Assembly (NCBI GenBank): GCA_003175985.1
Contig: PSRJ01000303.1
Coordinates: 1 to 47,796, forward strand
Direction: 5' to 3'
Length of the DNA stretch: 47,796 nt
Source: Terriglobia bacterium
GTDB taxonomy: Bacteria; Acidobacteriota; Terriglobia; Bryobacterales; Bryobacteraceae
Below are positions 42,079 to 47,796 of this stretch, in pieces. The first letter of the stretch is position 1, and every line of letters begins with the position of its first letter. The notes under the pieces were generated by a model. That model was not told the DNA's origin. It did not search any database and worked only from the letters and a program-made list of their open reading frames with translations. The translations under genes and the position numbers were made by a program.

Positions 42079-43422
42079 TTACCCCAAAACCGTCTCCAGC
42101 GCCCGCTCCACAGCCACGCCCCGCGAGCCCTTGAACAGCAACGCATCGCCCGGGCGGGCGATGCGGCGCACGTATTCCCCCGCCTCGCGGGCGTCTTCAA
42201 AAAAATGCGCGGCGCTCTCCGGAAGTCCGGCGCCGACCGCCGCGTCGATCATGGCGTGTGCGTTGCCACGCACGCCGATCAAAAAATCGATATGCTTTTC
42301 GGCCGCGTAGCGGCCGGCCTGCCGGTGCAAGTCTTCGGAGGCGCCGCCCAACTCCAACATCTCTCCCATGACAGCAATACGCCGGCGGGCGGGCGTTTGG
42401 AGCAGAACATCCAGCATGTAGCGTGCGGCTTCGGGATTCGAGTTGTAGCAGTCGTTCCAGATCACCATCCCGTTGTGTTCCAGCCGCTCACCACGCATCT
42501 TCCCCACAGTGAAACTGTGGACGGCGCCGTGCAGCCTTTCCGCCGGGATCCCCAAAACGCGAGCGACGGCAATCGCGGCCAGCAGGTTCATGACGGCATG
42601 GCGGCCCACCAGGCCGGTTTCGAAATCTACACCCGCTGCCCGAAAGCGCGTTCCTTGATCGCCCGATTCCGCGGAGCAGGCGCGCACGTCGGCGGATTCG
42701 GAGAAGCCAAAGGTCACCACGCGTCCGGGATGAGAGTCCGCAAATCGAATGACGTGTGGATCGTCCGCATTGAGTATTGCCACTCCATCGGGCGGCAGGG
42801 CCTCGATCAGTTCCCGCTTGGCGGCGGCGACTCCTTCGATCGAATCGAAGTACTCTACGTGGGCGTAACCCACGTTCGTGATCAAGCCGATTTCCGGCCG
42901 GGCTATCGCCGCCAGGGCACGGATCTCACCGGCGTGATTCATTCCCATTTCGAGTACCGCCACGTTCGCGTCATCGGGCAGCCGCAGAATCGAGAGCGGC
43001 AACCCGACATGGTTGTTGAAGTTGCCTATCGTTTTGCCCACACGCTGGCCTGGCTCGCTTTGCAAGAGGTGGGCAATTGCGTCCTTCGTCGTGGTTTTGC
43101 CGGCGCTTCCCGTGACGCCAATCACTTTTCCGCCCCACTGCAAACGTGCCCAGGAGGCAAGCTGTTGCAGGGCCAGCAGTGTATCTCGCACGGCCAGCTC
43201 CGCCGCCGTTCCGGAGCGACGTTCCACCACCACCGCAGCCGCACCCTTCTCCAACGCGGTGTTTGCGTACTGGTGGCCATCGTGGTTCGGCCCTCGTAGC
43301 GCGAAGAACACGTCTCCGGGAATTTGTGTCCGTGTGTCCACACTCCAGCCGGAAACTTTGATGGGTGGCGGATCGCCGGACGCCTGCATGACCGCTGCCG
43401 CTTCTTGTAGATCCAGAGTCAT
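42079..43422 (-). CDS. murF: UDP-MurNAc-tripeptide D-alanyl-D-alanine ligase
   Basis: A 447-residue Mur ligase that adds the D-Ala-D-Ala dipeptide. GDVFFALRGPNHDGHQYANT at the N-domain, VIGVTGSAGKTTTKDAIAHL the P-loop, NFNNHVGLPLSILRL the MurF signature, and WNDCYNSNPEAARYMLDVLL plus VMGEMLELGGASEDLHRQAG in the C-domain. The ddl ligase that makes its dipeptide substrate is not encoded in this window. It follows murE by 3 bases. Confidence 0.95.
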   Translation of the reverse strand: MTLDLQEAAAVMQASGDPPPIKVSGWSVDTRTQIPGDVFFALRGPNHDGHQYANTALEKGAAAVVVERRSGTAAELAVRDTLLALQQLASWARLQWGGKVIGVTGSAGKTTTKDAIAHLLQSEPGQRVGKTIGNFNNHVGLPLSILRLPDDANVAVLEMGMNHAGEIRALAAIARPEIGLITNVGYAHVEYFDSIEGVAAAKRELIEALPPDGVAILNADDPHVIRFADSHPGRVVTFGFSESADVRACSAESGDQGTRFRAAGVDFETGLVGRHAVMNLLAAIAVARVLGIPAERLHGAVHSFTVGKMRGERLEHNGMVIWNDCYNSNPEAARYMLDVLLQTPARRRIAVMGEMLELGGASEDLHRQAGRYAAEKHIDFLIGVRGNAHAMIDAAVGAGLPESAAHFFEDAREAGEYVRRIARPGDALLFKGSRGVAVERALETVLG

Positions 43423-43425
43423 GGT

Positions 43426-44910
43426 TCAGGCCGTCTTGTGATACCCGTAGCCTTTCAGCACTTCTCTCGCCACCTCGCGGTCGTCAAACGGAATCGTTTG
43501 ATCCTTCAAAACCTGGTATGTCTCGTGTCCTTTCCCTGCCAGAATCACGATATCGCCTTCGCGCGCTTCTTGGATGGCGCGCGCGATCGCCGCAGCGCGG
43601 TCGGGCTCGGTAATATGCGGCACATCCACGCGGCGCAGTCCCACCAACGCATCGTTCATGATGGCAAGCGGGTCCTCCGACCGGGGGTTGTCGCTGGTGA
43701 GGACGACGAAATCGCTGGCTTCCGCCGCCGCCTGGCCCATCAAGGGGCGCTTGGTCCGGTCACGGTCTCCTCCGCAGCCAAACAGCGTAATTACTCGCTT
43801 GGGGTTCAGGCCTCGAGCGACCGAGATCACATTACGCAGCGCGTCGTCGGTGTGGGCATAATCCACCACCAGCATGAACGGCTGGCCTTCATCGACTCGC
43901 TCGAACCGGCCGGGCACGGCGCGCAAGTTGGCGATTCCCTTTGCGATCGTCTCGGGCGAAAGGCCATATGAGAGGGCTGTGCCGCAGGCGGCCAGAATGT
44001 TGTAGACGTTGATCCTTCCTATCAGCGGTGAGTCGATCCCAAACCGCAGCTTCCCCCATTGAACTTCGAACCGTAGCCCTTCGAAACCGGAAGAAATGTG
44101 GCGCGCGCGCAGTCCTGCCTCCTGCCCCAGACCGTACCAGTAGACTTCCGCGTTGGCCGGCAGGCCCATTGCGCGAATCGTCGCATCGTCGCGGTTCACG
44201 ACAACGGCCTTCGGCGGCGGAGCACCCGCGCCCTGAAACAGCGCTCTTTTCGCGTCGAAGTAGGCTTCCATTGTGCCGTGGAAATCCAGGTGATCGCGCG
44301 TCAGATTCGTAAAAACGGCGGTGTGAAACTTGAGACCGTACACGCGGCCCAACGCCAGTGCGTGCGAAGACACCTCCATCGTCACGTGCGTTCCTCCTTG
44401 CCGCTCGAGATCGGCGAACAGGCGCAACAGATCCAGCGATTCCGGCGTTGTGTTCACCGCCGGAAGCACTCGCCCGGCCAGGTGATACTCAATCGTGCCG
44501 ATGAGCGCGGTGGTGTGGCCCGCGGTTCGCAATACCGAATCGATGAGGTAGGACGTGGTAGTTTTCCCGTTGGTTCCAGTGATTCCGGTAAGGTTGAGCC
44601 GCTCGTCGGGGCGGCAATAGAAGTTCCTTGCCGCCAAGGCCAGGGCCTGCCTGCCATGATTCACCTGAATCCAGGGACCTTTGAAACTCTCGGGGACGGG
44701 AGATTCGCTCGCAACGGCGGCGGCTCCCCGCTTCCGCGCGTCTTCGGCAAATTGCCGCCCGTCGGCGCGGCTGCCCGGAAAAGCGAAGAAGAGGAACCCC
44801 TCGGCAGCGCGCCGGGAATCATACTCCAGTCCGCGGATATCGATTGCGGCAAGCTCCGGCGACAGCGGCTGCGTCAGCCTCACACCGGAAAGTATCTCGC
44901 CGAGCTTCAT
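43426..44910 (-). CDS. murE: UDP-MurNAc-L-Ala-D-Glu:meso-diaminopimelate ligase
   Basis: A 494-residue Mur ligase for the third residue of the stem peptide. P-loop GTNGKTTTS (112-120), LTRDHLDFHGTMEAYFDAKR, and VDYAHTDDALRN identify MurE. The DNPR motif (407-410, LTSDNPRSEDP) is the meso-DAP signature, against DDNPx variants for L-Lys enzymes, so this cell wall is meso-DAP type. It overlaps the ftsI stop by 4 bases (ATGA). Confidence 0.96.
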   Translation of the reverse strand: MKLGEILSGVRLTQPLSPELAAIDIRGLEYDSRRAAEGFLFFAFPGSRADGRQFAEDARKRGAAAVASESPVPESFKGPWIQVNHGRQALALAARNFYCRPDERLNLTGITGTNGKTTTSYLIDSVLRTAGHTTALIGTIEYHLAGRVLPAVNTTPESLDLLRLFADLERQGGTHVTMEVSSHALALGRVYGLKFHTAVFTNLTRDHLDFHGTMEAYFDAKRALFQGAGAPPPKAVVVNRDDATIRAMGLPANAEVYWYGLGQEAGLRARHISSGFEGLRFEVQWGKLRFGIDSPLIGRINVYNILAACGTALSYGLSPETIAKGIANLRAVPGRFERVDEGQPFMLVVDYAHTDDALRNVISVARGLNPKRVITLFGCGGDRDRTKRPLMGQAAAEASDFVVLTSDNPRSEDPLAIMNDALVGLRRVDVPHITEPDRAAAIARAIQEAREGDIVILAGKGHETYQVLKDQTIPFDDREVAREVLKGYGYHKTA

Positions 44911-46883
44911 CGCGCAAACTGCACCCGAATGCGCTCGCCCTCATGCAAAGGCGAGCCCGGCGGTGGCGATTGAACGCGCGCGACCCCGCTGCCGTCAGGC
45001 ACAACCTTCAGGCCCTTGGCAGCCGCTTCCGCCAGCACCGCCCGCATGGTCTTGCCCTGAAAGTTCGGGACCTTTGGACCGGAGGCCACCTCCAGGTCGT
45101 CACCGTCTTCCGGATCTTCAAGAATATTCGGAAGTTCCGAGCCCACTTCCGCAATGCTCAAATCGTCGTTGTCCGCCTGCTTCGAGGCTTTCGCAACGGG
45201 CGCCGGGGCATCGGGCAGGTCCTTGGGGACATCAATGACACGCAGCGCTTCGGTGGCGATCGCGTGAAATACCGGAGCTGCCGCGGCGCCGCCAAAGCCC
45301 GCCGTACCATGCGTACCATTCAATGTCACTACTACCACAATAGCGGGATTTGTTAGAGGGGCAAATCCCATGAAAGACCCGTTGTATGTATGTGAATAGT
45401 GGCGCGTAGCAACGTCAAAAATCTGGGCTGAACCCGTTTTTCCGCCAACCGAATACCCTTCCAGCCGGGCCGCCGTGCCCGTTCCGCCGGGGAGCACCAC
45501 TCCTTCCATCATCTGCCGCATGGTGATGGCAGTTTCCGGTTTCACGATGCGAACTGGCGTCTGCGGCACGCGAGTCTGATTTCCTTTCTTGAGGATCAGC
45601 CGCGGCCTGACCAGCAGTCCGCCGCTCGCAATCACCGAGCCCGCTTGCGCCAGTTGCACCGTGGTCACACTGACCTCCTGGCCCATGGAAATCGAAGCCA
45701 GTGACGTTTTGCCCCACCGCGGGAGCCTGCGCAGCTTTCCGCTCGATTCCGCCGGCAGCTCGATTCCCGTCTTCTGTCCGAATCCGAACCGCCGCACGTA
45801 ATCGTACAGATTCTCCTGACCCACTCGCATTCCGACCTCGATCGCCCCGATGTTGCTGGATTTCGCCAGCACCATTGCCATGGGAATGATCCCGAGCCCG
45901 GTATGCGAGTCATGAATCACACGCCCGGGGAGCTTGAGTACACCTCCGTGACAGTTGATCAGACTCTCCGGGGTCAGGTTGGTGGTCTCGAGCGCCGCCG
46001 AGAGGGTCATTACTTTAAAGACCGATCCGGGCTCGAAGGGGACCGAGGTCGCGTGGTTTTGCCGGTGCACTTCCTCTCCCGGCTGCGGCGGGAGGTTCGG
46101 ATCGTAAGTGGGGTAGCTGGCCAGCGCGAGAATGTCTCCGGTGTGCGGATCCATCGCAACCACGCTGCCGCTCGCGGCGTGATGAGATTCGACGGCGGCC
46201 GCGATCTCGCGCTCGGCGACGAACTGCAGCCGTTCGTCAATCGTCAGGGTGATTGGACTGCCCGCGCGTGCTTCGCTATCGAGTTGCGACTCGATACCGC
46301 GACGATTCACGTCGGTCAGCAGCCGCGCGTGGCCCGGCTGCCCGCGAAGGTCGGCATCCAGCGCCTTCTCGATTCCCGCATTGCCCTTCTCCGCGAAATC
46401 GACCGAACCCAGCACGTGCGCCGCCAGGGTGCCGTTCGGATAATGCCGCTGGCTTTCGCTTTGAATGTCGATCCACTCGAGGCGCAGATTGCGCAGGCTC
46501 TGTCCTTCTTCAAAGCTGATCTTGCGCTTGACCCAGAGAAACCCGCGATGATTGTCGTAGGCCCACTTCATCTTTCCATAAAGCTCGGGCCGGTCCAGGT
46601 GAAGCGCCAATGCCAGAATCTGGGAGGCGACATCGAGATCCGGAACTTTGAGCGGGTTGATGTAAACGGATTCAGTGGGAACGCTCATGGCCAGCGGCTG
46701 GCCATGGCGATCGAAAATAGTCCCGCGCGGGGCCGGGAGTTCGAGATCCATTTCCTGGCGGGCACGAGCCATTTTGAGGTAGGCCGTGTGATGCAGGATC
46801 TGGAGGGAAAAGATCTTCGCGAAAATCGCCGCGCCCCAGAATAGGACGAGTGCTGCCAGAATAGTGAGGCGCCGCTCGATCAC
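44907..46883 (-). CDS. ftsI: Division transpeptidase FtsI/PBP3 with C-terminal PASTA domain
   Basis: A 658-residue class B penicillin-binding protein. One N-terminal helix (about 7-27), the dimerisation domain (about 45-200), the transpeptidase (about 230-560) with Ser287-x-x-Lys290 (GSVFK), the SxN motif (SSNIGAIEV) and KTG (GGKTGSAQIF). A C-terminal PASTA domain (about 598-658, KVPNFQGKTMRAVLAEAAAK, GSPLHEGERIRV) is appended, as in many Gram-positive and some Gram-negative phyla. It cross-links septal peptidoglycan with FtsW. The GTG start directly adjoins the ftsL stop. It overlaps murE by 4 bases. Confidence 0.94.
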   Translation of the reverse strand: MIERRLTILAALVLFWGAAIFAKIFSLQILHHTAYLKMARARQEMDLELPAPRGTIFDRHGQPLAMSVPTESVYINPLKVPDLDVASQILALALHLDRPELYGKMKWAYDNHRGFLWVKRKISFEEGQSLRNLRLEWIDIQSESQRHYPNGTLAAHVLGSVDFAEKGNAGIEKALDADLRGQPGHARLLTDVNRRGIESQLDSEARAGSPITLTIDERLQFVAEREIAAAVESHHAASGSVVAMDPHTGDILALASYPTYDPNLPPQPGEEVHRQNHATSVPFEPGSVFKVMTLSAALETTNLTPESLINCHGGVLKLPGRVIHDSHTGLGIIPMAMVLAKSSNIGAIEVGMRVGQENLYDYVRRFGFGQKTGIELPAESSGKLRRLPRWGKTSLASISMGQEVSVTTVQLAQAGSVIASGGLLVRPRLILKKGNQTRVPQTPVRIVKPETAITMRQMMEGVVLPGGTGTAARLEGYSVGGKTGSAQIFDVATRHYSHTYNGSFMGFAPLTNPAIVVVVTLNGTHGTAGFGGAAAAPVFHAIATEALRVIDVPKDLPDAPAPVAKASKQADNDDLSIAEVGSELPNILEDPEDGDDLEVASGPKVPNFQGKTMRAVLAEAAAKGLKVVPDGSGVARVQSPPPGSPLHEGERIRVQFAR

Positions 46884-47366
46884 CTATTTCACCATCGCCA
46901 CCGCCCCATCGGCCTTCCCATCCAGATGGACGACCTGGCCCCCCGCCGGAGTGACCAGATTCTGCCCTTTGGCCAGCCTTTCCAGTCTTTCGGGACTCAG
47001 CAGTTCCGCTTCCTGGAGTTGGAGGACACGCCGCTCATTGAGAAGCCGCCGCTCCTCGGCGCGCAGTGACTCCAGCTTATAGCCGGCCAATGTTCCGGCC
47101 ACGCTGGGCGCCAATACGCTGGTCAGAAGCCCCAGCGCGACGCATGCCGCTCCGATAGCCGACCAGCATGCGCCGCGCGCCCGCGGATCGGGCTCCCTCA
47201 CCAGGCGCGAGTTGTCGATTTTCTTGGAATAGAAAAATACTTCGTCATGCGGGAGCGCCCGCAGGAGGAAAGGATCGCGCTCCGGCCGCACAGTCGCCAG
47301 CCGGCGAGCCGGTTCAGCCTCGGCCGGAACTTCCGCTTTTCTCGAAAATGCTGGCAGCGTTGCCAT
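46884..47366 (-). CDS. ftsL: FtsL-like small divisome membrane protein
   Basis: A 160-residue protein: a long polar cytoplasmic N-terminus (about 1-65), one membrane helix (about 68-95, AIGAACVALGLLTSVLAPSV) and a coiled-coil (LESLRAEERRLLNERRVLQL, EAELLSPERLERLAKGQNLV). That arrangement and position between rsmH and ftsI fit FtsL. Sequence conservation is poor in this family, so the name is given by context. The N-terminal extension is longer than in E. coli FtsL (121). The stop adjoins the ftsI GTG. Confidence 0.82.
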   Translation of the reverse strand: MATLPAFSRKAEVPAEAEPARRLATVRPERDPFLLRALPHDEVFFYSKKIDNSRLVREPDPRARGACWSAIGAACVALGLLTSVLAPSVAGTLAGYKLESLRAEERRLLNERRVLQLQEAELLSPERLERLAKGQNLVTPAGGQVVHLDGKADGAVAMVK

Positions 47367-47402
47367 GCTGTCTCCCTTACTTCCCTTTTCTTGCCGTCTC
47401 CG

Positions 47403-47796
47403 TCAACGCATCTCCAGCGCCCGCAGCTTGGCGCTGCGCGATGCCGGGTTTTGCGTAATTTCCCCTTCGCCTGGTTCTACTGGATGCTTGGTAAGAATCG
47501 TCGCGCGTCCCTCGCTCGCAAGTTCCCGGAATCGATGCTTTACCTTCCGGTCGTCCAGGGACATAAAACTGATCACTACCATCCGGCCGCCCGTTACCAA
47601 CAGGTCCGGAGCAGTGCGCAACAACGCGTCGAGTTCTCCTGGTTCGTCGTTGACCGCCATCCGCAGCGCCATAAACGTCCTGGTGGCAGGATGAATTCGT
47701 GACGTCCGCGGCACGGCCCGCCCCACTACATCGGCCAGATGCAGTGTGCTCCGTATGGGCCGTGCCCGGACGATGGCTCTGGCTACCTTCCGCGCC
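47403..47796 (-). CDS. rsmH: 16S rRNA m4C1402 methyltransferase RsmH, C-terminal part (runs off the window)
   Basis: The frame is open to the window end, so the N-terminal part is missing; about 130 residues are visible. TLHLADVV with GRAVPR, RIHPATRTFMALRMAVNDEP, GELDALLRTAPDLLVTGGRM and VVISFMSLDDRKVKHRFREL are the C-terminal RsmH/MraW signature. It methylates N4 of C1402 in 16S rRNA with SAM. It is the first visible dcw gene; mraZ would be expected beyond the window end. It lies 36 bases before ftsL. Confidence 0.93.
   Translation of the reverse strand, partial: ARKVARAIVRARPIRSTLHLADVVGRAVPRTSRIHPATRTFMALRMAVNDEPGELDALLRTAPDLLVTGGRMVVISFMSLDDRKVKHRFRELASEGRATILTKHPVEPGEGEITQNPASRSAKLRALEMR

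Overview
This window looks like chromosomal DNA from a Gram-negative, GC-rich soil-type bacterium, most plausibly an acidobacterium of the Solibacter/Bryobacter kind. That placement is inference. It rests on an AsmA-like envelope protein, a decaheme cytochrome paired with an outer-membrane barrel, a meso-DAP type MurE, a subtilase ending in SVAWGE repeats, and a dispersed intergenic repeat. No tRNA, rRNA, CRISPR array, prophage or insertion sequence was seen. Genes are packed tightly and many are joined by ATGA overlaps.

Layout. 1-3.7 kb: the end of an AsmA-like gene, an MFS exporter and a secreted thermolysin-type (M4) protease. 3.9-5.7 kb: aroB and a ubiE/menG methyltransferase, overlapping by 4 bases. 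5.7-9.5 kb: a small conserved protein, a secreted HExxH/TPR protein, threonine dehydrogenase and a PAS-LuxR regulator. 9.5-12.1 kb: a thiolase, a 68-residue OB-fold partner and an aminotransferase in one operon. 12.1-15.1 kb: a decaheme c-type cytochrome followed with no gap by a large beta-barrel protein, a candidate extracellular electron conduit, divergent from a CDF metal exporter. 16.1-19.2 kb: the 5-oxoprolinase genes pxpB-pxpC-pxpA behind a membrane-anchored SUMF1-like protein. 19.2-22.6 kb: a lone receiver protein, an aminotransferase, a transglutaminase-like conserved protein, murI and a DUF2007 protein.

22.6-28.9 kb holds the most unusual locus: one minus-strand run of a subtilase with a C-terminal SVAWGE hexapeptide array, a 100-residue Trp-rich protein with two ASAAWG motifs, and a complete oligopeptide-type ABC importer. 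In front of it lie a good sigma-54 (-24/-12) promoter match and two adjacent dyad sites that look like enhancer-binding-protein sites. 29.0-32.7 kb is a c-di-GMP locus: a membrane HD-GYP/GAF/GGDEF protein, a divergent sigma-54 activator, and a PilZ protein whose only well-placed start appears to be ATT.

32.7-47.8 kb is the division and cell wall (dcw) cluster on the minus strand, in transcription order rsmH (partial), ftsL, ftsI (with a PASTA domain), murE, murF, mraY, murD, ftsW, murG, murC, ftsQ, ftsA, ftsZ. murB and ddl, which often sit between murC and ftsQ, are absent here.

How they may work together (inference): the sigma-54 activator is the obvious candidate to control the subtilase/peptide-import operon. 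That operon, together with the M4 protease, fits a saprophyte that digests external protein and takes up the peptides. No gap between genes exceeds about 210 bases.
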